64,000 bases of DNA, taken from positions 620,001-684,000 of the forward strand of contig VIIQ02000002.1 of assembly GCA_007449985.2 (NCBI GenBank). The letters are read 5' to 3'. The translations under genes and the position numbers were made by a program. Source of the stretch: Desmodesmus armatus. Lineage: Eukaryota > Chlorophyta > Chlorophyceae > Sphaeropleales > Scenedesmaceae. The notes beneath the pieces were generated by a model that saw only the letters and a program-made list of their open reading frames with translations, did no database searches and had not been told where the DNA came from. This document shows, one piece after another, positions 37,069 through 49,451 of this stretch (its first letter is position 1; every line of letters starts with the position of its first letter).

Positions 37069-40000
37069 TCATTGCATCTGGTCAGCTGAAGCCACCCCTG
37101 TGTCAAGCTCGTGCACCTCCTCAATGCGCACCGCTGGTGAGGCTGCACCACCATCTGGCAGTTGGCGCATGCCGTCCTGCAGCAGCGCCTCCTCGTACTG
37201 CATCGCCGCATTTGCTTCCACTGCCTCTAGTGTGGCCATGGCCATGATATTGTCCAGCACCTTTGTGGTGTCAGAGTCAATCTGGGAGCGCAGCCCACTC
37301 TGCAAAGCACAGCACACATAGCTCCACAGGGTAAGCAGCCTCACACCAAGGTGTGGACAGGGCAGTGCTGCACTGCTCTTGGCGGCAACAACATGCTGAA
37401 CAGGCTGGCACTTTACTGTGTAGGTTGTTGGCGCAGGACGATCACATGCCACCTGACCTGCGCTGCTACAATACAATATACAATATGAATCAGACACGGA
37501 ATGCAACCCACCTCCTGGTCCATGTAGTTCGTCTGCGACAGCACCCCACAGGCCAGGTGCAGTGCCGCCTTCATGTCCTCCATGCGCTTCTCAGCCTGCT
37601 GCAGCTCTAACTGCTGCTGCACCACCTGGTTGGTCAGGATGCTAGTGGTGGCAGAGCCAGCAATGACACGCGCATGCACAGGCACTTGCTGCTCCTGCAG
37701 CCACACACACGTACCACACAACACCATTCGCCACCATTAGTTTACGGGAGCGCATCGGCTCGGTCATGCTGTGTCTGCAACAAGGATGCAAAAGCCAGCT
37801 GCCTACATGCATCAAACACGTGCTAGATGCTTGGATCGCTTCGCCACCTGTGTCAAAGAACCTGCCACCAGACAGGGGCTGTCTCCAGCGCGATGGGCAA
37901 GTGATAATCAGTAGGCCGTACCTGGTGTGCTGCCTGTGCGGCTGCATGGTACTCTGACGCCATCTGCATCGCCTTCTCCATCTCTGTCAGCTGCTGCCGC
38001 AGCATGCTGTTCTCCACCTGCAGCTCCCGCACCTCCTGGTCCTTGGCAGCCAGCTGCAGCGCTGTAGCAGGCACCTGCGCCCAGCACGCGCATGCAAAAG
38101 CAAGTATGACCACTGCTGCAAGCTGCATGGAGCATGTGGAAATGCAGCACTCACTCCCGCACACAAGCTGCCATGATGCCAGGTGTCCATGCTGCGGTCT
38201 AGACCTTGGTGCCTGCACCAGCAGATGGCCATCACATGCACAATAGTATCAAAAGGGAGGCAGCAGGGTGGCTGCTTACCGAGCCTGCCACCATCGCCAG
38301 CTGCAGCTCCTCCCTGGCCTGGTCACGGTCGTGCTGCAGCTCCTGCATCTTGACCTCAGCCTCTCGCTTGAAGCTGCTGTACTCAGTGGACACCTGCGCA
38401 CAGCATGGCACACACTTGCTTAGACTAGCCTGTGGGATTTCGACATGGTCATCATGACATATCCATGCTGGCTGCAACTCATGTGTCAGAACATCAGCAT
38501 GCTTTGAGTACCTGAGCAGGTTGCTCCTTCAGCAGCATTGCCCTTGATGTGCTGACAGTCACACACCGCAAACAAGGGATGTGTGGTTCCTCCTCAAATT
38601 CACAAAACGACCGTGTTGGATTTAATGGTTGCGGCCTCTGTCCCACTGCCTGCTGCCCCCCTGGGCCCCACCTGGTCCAGCAGCCTGTGTCCCCTGAAGG
38701 CCATGGCCTCAGTGTTGCGGCGCGCATCCTGGTAGCAGCCCCAGATGCCCTGCAGGTTGGCCACATGCTTGCCGCCACCGGGTGCCTTCAGCAGCACACG
38801 CCGCAGCTCCTCGTATGTCTTCTGCTCCTGTGGGGCAAGCAGCGCACACAGACGCAAGTGCAGGCTGAGTGCCAACGCTTGGATTACAACATCATAAACC
38901 TGTACATAGTGCACACGGCTGCATGCACCTGTGATCAGCATTGCTGTGTGCAAAGCAGAAGATCACAGCAGTGCTGCTCTTGTATGGCTCAGTATGGTTG
39001 ACAAGGACTTGCGTAAGAACCCTACAGCTGCGCATTCGAAACTGAGAGTACTGCCCATGCATCAGCAGTGCCACCCTGCACGATGCCCCGCACCTCCAGT
39101 GGCATGACTGACTCATACACATAGAAGGACTCTTGTGGCGGGGGCTCCGCACTGGCCTGGCTACCCTTGCTGCCAGGGACTGCACCCTTGGCGCTGCGGC
39201 CGGAGCCAGCCTTGCCCTTGCCGCTGCCTGGGCCGGAGTGACCCTTGGCACTGCCCTGCTTGCCAGAAGACTGCCGGTGCCCTGCAAGTATCAACGCATG
39301 GCAGTGACAGGGTGAGAAGAGGGACAGAGCCTCCTTGCAAGCGACTCAAGACTAGGTGGAACCCTCCACTGAGCTTGCACACGCATGCGCACTCCTGTGG
39401 TCGGCCGCGTCAAAACGGTTGCTGCAGCTGCAGCAAGGTGTGTTGCCTTGGCAGGGGTCCTACCATTATGAAGCCAAAGGACTAACAGCAGAAAGTCCAC
39501 AATGCACAGACGTAGACTTGTGAGGCAGCCAGCTTTTCAAAAAGCTGGCCATCCTACATGTGTCCTAGCAACCCTCAGGTCACACTGAGTGTGTCTCTTA
39601 CCGCTGTGTGGCTGTGTGCCTGGGCCCTCATCAGCCTCATCATCCAGCTCCAGCCTGCGGGGCCGTGGAGCATCCTCCAGCAGCAGCATGCCGTTGTGGC
39701 CCTCACCCTCAGCTTCGTTCTCAGCAGCCAGGCTGGCCAGCACAGGGGTCAGGTCCAGGCGTGGCACCGGTGTGGGCAGCTTCTTTATGCTGCTGCACAA
39801 TCAAACAAAGGGTGATGTGGTGGGCAGCAGAGCAAGGCATGCTGGTCAGATGCTGCTGTTGTTTGTCATGCAAATAGTACGCAACAGGAGGTCAAAATGT
39901 TGACAGCTGGGCATGCACAGGGTATAGCATGGTGCCAGCACCACACCTGCAGCTATGCAAGGACAGCAAGTGCGTACCTTGGGCTGGGCAGTGACGTGGT

Positions 40001-42895
40001 CTTGCCAAACTGACCCCCTGGTGTTGTCTCCGCCTGCTGCCTGCTGCCAAGACCGTGCGTGGGCGTGCTGTTGGTTGGGCTGGGTATGCCTGACACTATG
40101 CTGCGCTGCACAGGGGGCCCCACTCCCTTGCGCCTTGGCTCTGCTGCAGTCTCCAGCACACTGCTGACGGCTGCTGCACCACCAACGCGCTGCCTGGACT
40201 TGTTGACTCCTGCTGCTGCAGGCCTGCTGACGGGCTGAGGGCCGCTGCTGCGGGGTACAGCCGCTGTGTTGCTGCTGCTGGCAGTGCTGCGCAGGCTTTG
40301 CACCTTTGATTTGAGGGAGCCTGTGCTACCAGGGTCAGCAGAGCTGCTGGGAGACTCTCGCTCGCCCCGCCTGTGCTTTGGGGGTGAGTCGTCAAAGTGC
40401 CCCTCGGCAGCATGAGCCGCTGCATGAAGCTGCAGGCACGGCACCGTGAAGCCCCTGCCGTGCTCTGCTGCGCATGTGTCAACGGCGTGTGCTGCGTCCT
40501 GCATACCGCTGCTGAGGTCCCTGGGTGCTAGCTGCGGGGAGGAAGACAGCCCCTGCTGCTCTGCGTTGAGCATCGCACCCTTGCTGCTGCCGTTGGTGCT
40601 GCCTGTGCGGGGCTGGGACTTCGTGAGAAGGCTGGGTGTCTCATCCTGCACAGGAGCTGCAGTGGGACAGGGTGTCAGATCAATGTCTGAGAAAGCCACC
40701 GGCTCAATGCCTGTGCTGCCATCAGCGTGCCCACCGGCACCTTGCAGCGGCGTGAATGGCGATGCTTCTCCTGCTGCTGTTGTTGCTGCGGCAGGCCGGA
40801 TTTTCGCCACAGGTGTGATGGTGGACAGCGCCAGTAGCGGCACAATCGGCTTGCGCTGGGCCCCCTGGGGTGTGCTGAAGCTGCTGCTTGCAGGATGCTG
40901 CTGCTGCCTGTCGTGGAGGCTGCTGCTGCTGCTCTCGCCAGGGCCTGCCGCCATGCCCGACATGCGCCCCAAGAAGGGTGACCCGCCCTCATCAACCCCG
41001 CCCTCCTGCTGGTGCTGGCAGTGCTGGTGCTGCTGCTGGGAGGGCCCCCTGGGTGCTGCCAGGGGCTCTCCAGAGCCCTGCCTGACTAGCCCACCCAGCC
41101 CGCCCAGTGCCAGCCTTGGCACAGCACCAGCAGACGCGGGCCTGCCGTGCACAGCAGCAGCCTGAGGGGCTGCTGCAGCTGCTGCTGCAGCGTTGGCCTC
41201 CTCCACGGCCTGGGCCGCTGGGGAGTGCTTGTACAGGTCCTTGTACCTGCACTTGATGAGTGGGAACATCACGGGGCTGCCCTGGGATGCTGCAGCTGCA
41301 TCTGCTGCGATAGATCCAGCACCAGGCAGCGACAGCCCAGCTCCCAGCCTGTCTGCGCTGCGTGCCATTGGCTTGCCCCGGTTGCCTGCACCTGCCGTTG
41401 CCATGGTCTTGCTAACCGCAGCACTGCCCATGGCCCTTGCTGCCGGTCCAGATGTAGCAGAGGCCGCCAGCACGGAGCGGCCGGCTGGACGCAGCATGGG
41501 CGAACTGAGGTTTCCTGCAGCTGCTTCCTTGGTTGGGCTGCGCAGGCCCATCGTGCTGCTGAAGCTAGGGAGGCGGCTGTGCTGGGGTCCGGCCAGCGCA
41601 GAGTCCGACGCGCGCATGCGTGCAACGTGCTTGTCGGCAGCCTGCGGCGTGTGACGCAGCCTGCGCGCGGCGTTGGCACCGCTGCCGGCGTTGACTGAGG
41701 CAGCAGGGGCCGCTGCGGAGGCCGCTGCTCGCTGCACAGGATTTGGCGTGATGCTGCGCTGCGCTGCTGCTGCGGACAGGGCATGCTGTGTGAAGCGCGA
41801 CTGCGCCTTGTCAGCGCTGCTCATGCGGGGTGCGGAGGCGCTCCGGAGGGCCGCCCCACCTGCGCTGCTTGCACCTGGCGCTGAGGCCCGTGCCGCCAGA
41901 GGGACCCTCTGTGGGCTTGCTCCGGCCCTAAGGCGACCAACACGGTCACCCTGTGCTGGACTGTCGCTGCGTGCAGCTGCGCTGCCTCCTGCCGCTGCTG
42001 CTGGTCCAACACGTGTGGGGCTTGGCCGCCGCTTTGCTGCAGCTAGTGGCTCAAGGCGGCTGCCAAACGCATAGCCTGCCTTGGGCTGTGCTGCTGATGG
42101 TGCTGAGCGCCGTACAGGGGACACGGGGTCCCGTGCTGGCACGACCTGCCTGCTGCTGGTGCCAATCACAGACCCGGTGCTGCTGCGCAGCCTGCTAACA
42201 GGAGAGGTGGCTACATGCGCAGCTGCCAGCCCCCGGCCGCTGCCGGCGCTGCTGGTCCCCTCAAGGACTGTGTGCTGCGGCATCCTGGAGCTGACGTGTG
42301 CTGCTGCTGCAGACTCTGGGCTGACTGGGATCATGCTGCTCCCCTGCGAGGCATCCAGAATAGAGGCCCTGGTAGACCGCCGCAAAGAGGGTCCGCCGCT
42401 GCTGCTCTTGGCCAGGCCGCCTGTGATGCCCTTTGGGCTGGCAGAAGTGCGTAGCGGCGGCGGCGGTGGCGCCTCTGCAGCTGCAAGCGGGGAGAAGCTC
42501 GGCAGCTGCTGCTGCTGCCTGCTGGCGCCAGGCGTCACAACATGTGGCCGATAGTTGCCAGTGGCTGCTGCTGCGGCTGCTGCTGGGACCCTTGGTTTGG
42601 ACCCTGATGGCGGGCTGAGTGTGCTCAGCAGCTGTATGTACTTGGACTGCCCCTTTTCTGCGCTGTGAGGGACAGCAACATCTGGACTGTCAGCTGCATT
42701 TGGTGCACCGTCACCAGCGCTGGCCTGATCAGTGATCCTATCTGCCTGTCTGTATGACACATCATCGACACTGTGGCGCAGCAGTGCGCTGCCACCTGTC
42801 TGAGCAGGTGACTTGGTGGGGGACTTGGTGGGGGACCTTGGACCCCTGCTGAATGGGGCCGCTGACAGTCCTGCAGGCCTGGAGTTATCTGACAT
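37069..42895 (-). CDS. 1381-residue low-complexity and coiled-coil protein, unknown
   Basis: Minus-strand exons 42895-39978, 39792-39602, 39281-39082, 38827-38672, 38393-38280, 38074-37922, 37694-37512 and 37299-37069 join in phase to 1381 residues. The first exon alone codes for 972 residues, Ser/Ala/Pro/Arg-rich, with SPTKSPTKSP near the N terminus (a basic-Pro pattern seen in microtubule-binding and CDK-target proteins), and probably disordered. The C-terminal third changes character. It has an ordered-looking patch (SFYVYESVMPLEVRGI, joined to EQKTYEELRRVLLKAPGGGK), then heptad-rich coiled coils (SFKREAEVKMQELQHDRDQA, KDQEVRELQVENSMLRQQLT, QQQLELQQAEKRMEDMKAAL). One donor (ATC|GTGCAG at 39082) is weak but required for phase. 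The layout suggests a cytoskeletal, centrosomal or ciliary scaffold; this is inference. No family recognised. Confidence 0.75.
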
Positions 42896-43757
42896 GCCTG
42901 CGTCAATTTATGTGATGTCTTATCAGCACCTGGCTGCCCTGCATCCCTGCTGCAGCAGCAACAAAGGTACAGCACAGCAGCGGCGCGTTCAACAACGTGC
43001 AGCAAGCAAGCATGGCCAACAGGCATAGCAAGCAGGTGTGGCAAAGGAACTGGTTCCATAACTTAAATGCTCCACTTGATGCTCAAAGCCAGCCAACAGG
43101 CAGACCAAGTGTGGCAACAGCCTCACCATCACTGAACAGTGGATGCCAGGCTGACAGTGCTCATACCAGGGACTCATCAAAACTCATGGCTCATGTAGTG
43201 AACCTTTTGTTTGGGCAACAAAGTAGGCGCTTCCCGGCAGAGACGCTGGAGGCAGTTTTTGGTTGTGATGTGATGAAGCGTGACCCGTACTAACAGCGCG
43301 GCACCCAGAACTTGACTTATGCAAGTATGCTTGCGCAAAACATAATGCATCGTGTTGGCGGGGTATGGGGCTTGTGGATGCGGCTCAGGCTGTTACAAGT
43401 TTGAGCATCCTTGGATGGTTGACTGGCGTACACAGCCTGGCTTTGGGCCCTTATGTCCTATGTGTGTTGAGGCCATTTGTAAATGTTGTTGCCAGGCTTC
43501 AGGGCAGGGGAAGGCATGCCTCCAGGCTGGCCCCTGCCCCCTGGGCCCCCCCCCCCCCGTTGACATCAGCGAGATGCACTACGCGCCTCTGTGCAGTGCT
43601 GTTGCCTTGTATTCAAATACTTGGCACCCGTGGCATGCCGCTGTGCACACGTGCTTGCCATTCAATGAGTGACACGTCGACCTGACCTTGCCGCACCCGC
43701 ACATACACACCATTACCGGTCCTACCGCCCAACACAGAGCGCACAAACACCACTGCA
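42896..43757. other. spacer, no supported gene
   Basis: Lies between the 5' end of the 1381-residue gene and the 3' end of COG8, both on the minus strand. It has a C run at 43548-43557 and a possible TGTAA (minus, 43397-43393) for COG8. No coding sequence defended. Confidence 0.4.
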
Positions 43758-46700
43758 TCACGCGTAGGCATCCTGCAGGATCCCCGTGACGGCCGCACCG
43801 CTGAGCTGCTGCCGGCCGCCAGGGAAGATGGCCCCAAAGCAGGCCGCCGCATACTTCACCACCACGTCCGACAGCGCTCGTGCAGCTGCCAGGAACAGCT
43901 GCACTTCATTGTCAGCCAAGCTGCGCGTGTGCCGGTAGTGCACCATGGATGATGCCACCTGCTCAAGGGCACCCTGCAGGAGAGCACCTGCCGGCTGCTG
44001 CAGCGGCAGCAGGGCGCAGTGCCGCAGCTCATTCAGCGCAGATAGCACCCCATTGGTGAACACCGCCAGCGGCACATGCTCCATCAGCTCATACGGCGGC
44101 GTCAACTGTTGCGCGGCAGCGGCATCGCTGCCAGCCGCCGCGCCGCCGTCTTCGCTGCTGCCAGCTGCTGCTGCTGCTGCCTCGCCCTGCTTCGCCTTCT
44201 GGTGGAACATGGGGGTGGGCATCGCCACCCACTTGTGGCTGTCCAGCCGCTGATGGAAGGCATCCACAGCCACTGCCAGCTTGTTGGAGAAGAGGTGCAG
44301 CGTGCACAGCTGGAACAGGGGCTCCAGCAAGCCGCTGAAGTCCAGCCCCACGCGGCTGAGGCTGCTGCAGCAGTACATGCTGTGCTCCAGCCCGGCTGCA
44401 AGGTTGGTGCCCTCCTCAACGCGCGGCAGGTGGAGCTGCAGGGCTGAGAGGTAGTGCATGATGCGGTGCTGAACCCAGGTGTACAGCACTGAACCGTCCT
44501 TGACACTGCTGCTGCTAGGACCCGCACCAATGCTTCCAGGCTTGCCAGGGTCCTGTTGTGTACCGGTCAAGCAGCATAGTACAACACAAAAGATGGTCAT
44601 GTCATTGCATTGTGCATTGCTCCCATATGTTGGCCAGCAAGCAGCGGCATACAATCATGATGAGGGTAGTGCACAGGCCAGCTGTGTAAAAATATGCTGC
44701 CATGCCAAGCAAGCCCCTTGGGAACGTTGCATGATTCATACGCTGGTGACAGCCACTGCCCCCAGAGGCAGCAGAACATGCATGACGCCCCCGCCTGCTG
44801 TTTGGCACCCATGACGTCATGTGTGGCTGCTGTAGTGGTAGCGACGTACGACCTCACCTGCAGTGAGCTGTCAAAGAATATGGCCCTGTACTGCATGACG
44901 ATGTCAAACAGGTGCAGCCTGTGCACATCTGTCAAATGCTTGACAAACTCGTAGCTGTCGGTGTCGTCCAGCTCAGCAATCAGCTGCGCCAGCCAGTCCT
45001 CCCTGACACGCAGCAAACACACACAAAGTGAGCAAGAGCAAGCAAATGAGACATCAGCACGTACATTGGCCCCACCACCAATGTGAACCCCCAGCACAGA
45101 CGCAATCTCAACAGCTTTGGCCGCGCTCAGCAGCCCAACAGCTAAGCATGGTGAAACGGCTGCAAGAGGGCATCAATGCGGCATACATCAGCCAAGCTAT
45201 TCCAGCCCCCCCCCCCCCCCATGCACAACAGACCCACACATACGCATGTGTTGCAAAGCACAGCACCCCCTGTCCTCATCTCCTTGGAGGGGGCCAGACA
45301 GCGCCACCCACCTGCAGCGCAGGAACTGCAGCCGCAGCTCTGCCTCGGGGAAGGCTGCCATGCGCCTGAGGTAGCCTATGACACGCAGGCACTCTGGCAG
45401 CTGGATGTTGGTGCGCAGACGCTGCAGCAGCTGCTGCAGCATGGCTTGTGACACAGCCTGAGCCTGCACACAACAACAGCAGAGCACACATGCTGGGCCC
45501 AGCGCTCCTGGAGAGCAAGCACCGTGCACACCTGTTGTTCCTGCTGCAACACAGTGAACGCACTGCGAGTGGAAGGTGCTTGGCTGTTAGTGCAGCATCA
45601 GCAGCAGTTGCTTCAACCTGTACCAGCTCCCACAGCTGCAATGTGCACCAGACACTCCGGCCGCATGGCCAGAGCAGCAGCTGCATTTCCTGCCTTTGTG
45701 CTGTCAGCAGCTGGGGTGGGGGTGTATCTTGGCTGCCAGGGGCTGGTAGTAACTGTACCGAGGCTGCCAGCAGCTGCAGTGGCCTTACCTGTGCTGCCAG
45801 CAGCTTGACGATGGGCATGTCTGGATGCAGCAGGCTGACGCGCATGATGAAGGCATGCAGGTCCAGGGCCTCATCATAGATACCGTTGCGCACGCAGGTG
45901 TCCATCAGCTGTGGAGCATCCAGGAGCTCTAGCAACGTGGCTTGTTGGGCTGCAGGCATGACACAGTGTGATGCAGCAACACAATATGAGCTACAGAAGC
46001 CACAACTGCGGTGAGTGCATCACAGAGACGAGCATTCCACAGCAGAGCTGGGAATCAGTCACTCCAGACTAGCATCAGTTGTGTGCTTGTAAGGCATGCC
46101 CATTCAACAGGCTGCTTGTGGGCAGCAGCATGCAGCTTGTGCATACCATGGCAGCTGCGGGCTTCATGGGGCGTTGTACTGAAGCAGCGACAGATTGAGC
46201 TCCCATGTCTGCTTGTAGCACGGCCACCGCATGCATCTGTCGTCCAACTAGCAGCATTGCCAAGATAGACGGTGTGTGTGAAACAATGGACTGTGTGTGT
46301 GCCCATGTCCCTCACCCAGCAGCTGCTTGTTGCTGTTGCGCTGTGCCATGACCGCTGCTGCGTCCTTGGAGAAGCCCTCGAAGGATGTGGCCAGGTCTGG
46401 CACCACCTTGCTGAGCTCATCCAGCCCCTCACACGCCCTGGACAGCTGCTGCTGCACAACCGACATGCAGTTGGCACTGTCTATGAAGGCGTGGTAGTGG
46501 CTGAGGGCAGTCGACTGCATGTTGCGCTCCACCTGCTGCCGCTCCTCTGCTAGCAGCTCGGGCTCCTGCACGGCAGCAGAACAGGTATGGTGCGGGTGTG
46601 CATTCAGGCAACACCCGCAGCTGCCCCTATCAAAATGTCACAACATGAACAATCGGCTGCATATGTTGAAAAATGCATGGACGTGGTTGGCAAGTGCCTT

Positions 46701-47069
46701 CACGTATGGCGCCACCATGAAAGCTTGTGAAGCTTACAGCTGACAGGTGGCAAGTGGGCAGAGGTGGAATGACTGACTGACAGACTGGTGGCACCAGGAC
46801 ATAGGCACAGCAATCCATCAATCACAACTGACACCCAACCCCCTCACCTTGCGCATCCTGTCCAGGCTGTAAGACAGCAGCTCTGATATGTACATATCAG
46901 CCTGCTTAGTAGCACCCAAGTCAGTCCCTGCCTTTGGTGTCGCAAGCGATGAGGAAGAGACTCGGCCCAACCCCCCATGTGTGGTTTCCTTGCCGGTAAG
47001 GGTGGAAGTGACCGCTGGAGAGCCTACCCCCTGTTGTCCCCTCAATTGTTGGGATAGAGAGCCACTCAT
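43758..47069 (-). CDS. COG8: conserved oligomeric Golgi complex subunit 8
   Basis: Six exons fit in phase on the minus strand: 47069-46848, 46565-46316, 45949-45789, 45463-45312, 45002-44858 and 44552-43758, giving 574 residues, close to plant COG8. Family landmarks are [77 protein letters not shown] and [20 protein letters not shown], in the order of Dor1-like proteins. The C-terminal exon is less conserved, contains an Ala/Gly insert, and ends in helices with [20 protein letters not shown]8 belongs to lobe B of the COG tether, which holds retrograde vesicles at the Golgi. The ATG at 47069 is the first in-frame Met; the open frame extends 30 bases further without one. A C run (45211-45220) sits in the intron before exon 4's 3' neighbour. 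Confidence 0.95.
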
Positions 47070-48217
47070 TGCCTCAGGCAGACAGTGTAGGCTAACCAAG
47101 AGGATCCCAGTTTGCTGTGTCGTGCCGGTGAGTGATCTGAAGTCTTCAAGTTGTGCCTAGGAGCCTGCAGAGAATTTCTGCCTCTCTATATGTGTCTTGT
47201 GCGCATACAGGTCTTAGTTTCAGCCACCCATCGACCCTATGTCCCGTGGCCTTCCAGGGTTCTGCTGTTGCTTCATTGCCACACTGTTGCCACGCTCGGA
47301 CCAGCCAAGCTTCCACGTCGACACATTCAGACGTTTGTTGCTTCTGTATCCTGTGGAGATACACGTCTGTTTGTCCCTTTCACTTCGGCTCAGCAAAGTC
47401 ACGGACCAGCAAGCGCAAATCCTCAGAGGCAGATGCAAGAAGGAACCGGTTCGTTCTATTGCTTTGTGCCACGGTACGTCTGAGCGTGATGAGGGCCGTA
47501 GATTCCCTGTGGGTGTTTTGTCCCACTGGGCTGTGAGGTTGACATGTGCTGTCTTGGCCCGTCTCTGCTGTCTTGGCCCCAGCTCCCCTGCACTCGGCGC
47601 CTGGCTGCTCTCAAGGACAAAGAGCGACAAGCTTGTGCATCAGAAATTGGACAGTGTGCTCAGCAGGTACGGTGGCCCATCACTGTGTAGAAGATTCCGT
47701 TGTTACTGCCCATGCTGCGGCACATGCTACTGATGAGGTATGCCCCATTTGCAGACTGCTGTCCGTTGCAGCTCAATTTGTCTTGCCACGTGATCCACGT
47801 ACACGTACTTGTCTCATCATATCCTGTTTCGCCTTGCTGGAGGCCAGCCGCATGCCAACCCCACTGAATTTCACTGTGTCCGCGCTGCTGCCGTTGCAGC
47901 TGGGATGACGACAAGTCTGTTGGGTCTGGCAACGATTGTGTGTCACCAGCAAGCTTAGCTCGACAGGCATCACTGCCCCAGACACAGTCGTATGTGTACA
48001 AGGGAGCAGGCCTGAGTGTGAGTGACACAACGGCAGCACTGCTGACGCTGCAGCTATGAGCAGGGCCTGACAGAGTGCTTGTAACACGTGTGTGGGGCTA
48101 CTGAGCGGCAAGACAACGCAGGTTCCACGCAGTCATGGCGCAGTCACCATAAGGGCGATACAGCTGCTGCCACTCACATTGGCACACTCAACATCAGGTC
48201 CTGCTGTGTGCCTGCAG
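47070..48217. other. shared upstream region of COG8 and DUF3700 gene; possible missing exons
   Basis: The N-terminal exons of the DUF3700-type gene must lie here or just upstream of 48218. One candidate is about 47582-47666 (frame reading SPALGAWLLSRTKSDKLVHQ), behind a CAG acceptor and before a GTACGG donor. It does not join in phase to 48218 without another exon. I could not complete the model. Confidence 0.3.
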
Positions 48218-49451
48218 GTCAAGCTGGGCTTGGAAGAGGTGGCTACAGACTTGTTCAGGGTGAAGCCCTACGTGTACAGCTCACCCAGCAACTCAGCTGT
48301 CATCGTGTTTTCAGGTGCTGATGAGAAGCAGCTGCAGGCGTGCGCATGCTGTGTGGAACCTGGTGGGCGTGGGTGTCAGCACTCCATGGTGTCTTTGGAT
48401 TTGCTACAGCAACACCAGGCTACTGCACAGCTGCTCGATGCAGCTGACATGCTTGTACACCCCTCATGCTGTATGCCCTCGCTGACTCTCGTCACTCTTT
48501 GACGCCACTCGCATGTGCAGGCCACCTGACCAACCTGTCGGAGCTGCTGCGCCGCAATGGCAAGGGCAGCAACCCTATGTCACCCAGCTACAGCGGCGAC
48601 GTCAACAATGCCTCCAGCCTTGAGCGCAAGAGCAGTATTGAGCGCAGTCTGGACCTGGGCGCGACCACCGCCAGCCTGGTGCTCAACATGTACCTGGACG
48701 GCCAACGTGACGACAATGAGGTCATCATGCTGTCAGAGCTGCAGGTGGGTCGGGAACTGGCCGCTGCAGGCAGCTTCGGGATGCGCTCTGCGTGCTTTGC
48801 TCGCCATGTTGAGTTGTAGCAAGTAGACCTTCGCAGGGCTGTAGCAAGGTGCTGGTGTTGGTTGACATAGGCCTGAGCGATGCGCTGCCGCCACCCAAGG
48901 GGCTCGTCAGGACCACAGAAACATGCTGTACATGCGGGGGGCATGGTTGCACTCTGGTAAACTGCGCTGTTCCCATGCCTGTGCCCTGTGAACTGCAGGG
49001 CGAGTACAGCTTTGTCATCTACGACCACAAAAGGCGCCAGGCCTTTGCAGCTCGTGACCCCTCTGGTGACGAGCCCCTGTACTACCACATCAGCGAGGAC
49101 GGGGACGTGTCATTCTCAGGCAGCCGCCTGGCCGTGCCAGATGGTGAGCAGCCCCACGAGTGGCGCGAGCTGCCCCCAGGGCACTATATCTCTGGCAAGA
49201 ACCCCAAGCTGCACCAGTTTGCACTCACACCACACCAGCTGGCCATGCGTGAGATTCAGCAGGAGGATGAGCTGGGTTCCTCATTCAGGGCTGCCAAGTA
49301 TGGCACCAGGCAGCCGTCTCTGCTTAGTGCCCTGGGACCTTACGAGGAGCAACAACTGGCTGCACAGCTGAGCCACAGGACCAGCCTTGACAACGACAGA
49401 TCGATCAGGCGGAAGAGCTTTGATGCTGACGTCTTCTCCCTGGACCTTTGA
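48218..49451 (+). CDS. DUF3700/TSJT1-type class II amidotransferase-fold protein (5' incomplete)
   Basis: Three exons in phase: 48218-48314, 48521-48744 and 48999-49451. Together they give 257 residues; the N terminus is missing. The reading KPYVYSSPSNSAVIVFSGHL then TNLSELLRRNGKG, and later GEYSFVIYDHKRRQAFAARD then PSGDEPLYYHISEDGDVSFS, follow plant TSJT1/aluminium-induced proteins (DUF3700). That family has the fold of the glutaminase domain of asparagine synthetase, and its enzymatic activity is unproven. Compared with plant members, about 40 extra residues, Ser-rich and containing LERKSSIERSL, are inserted between the SELLRR helix and the LVLNMYLD helix. The C-terminal tail of about 100 residues ends in RRKSFDADVFSLDL. 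Both RKSS and RRKS fit basophilic kinase sites. Plant relatives respond to auxin, sugar starvation or aluminium; no regulatory site is visible here. Confidence 0.75.

Noticed and set aside
47150..47500. Similarity of 47.2-47.5 kb to segments at 16.1 and 23.6 kb as a dispersed repeat
   Set aside because: The three share a similar base composition and short words such as CACTTCGG, but I could not align them over a meaningful length by eye.
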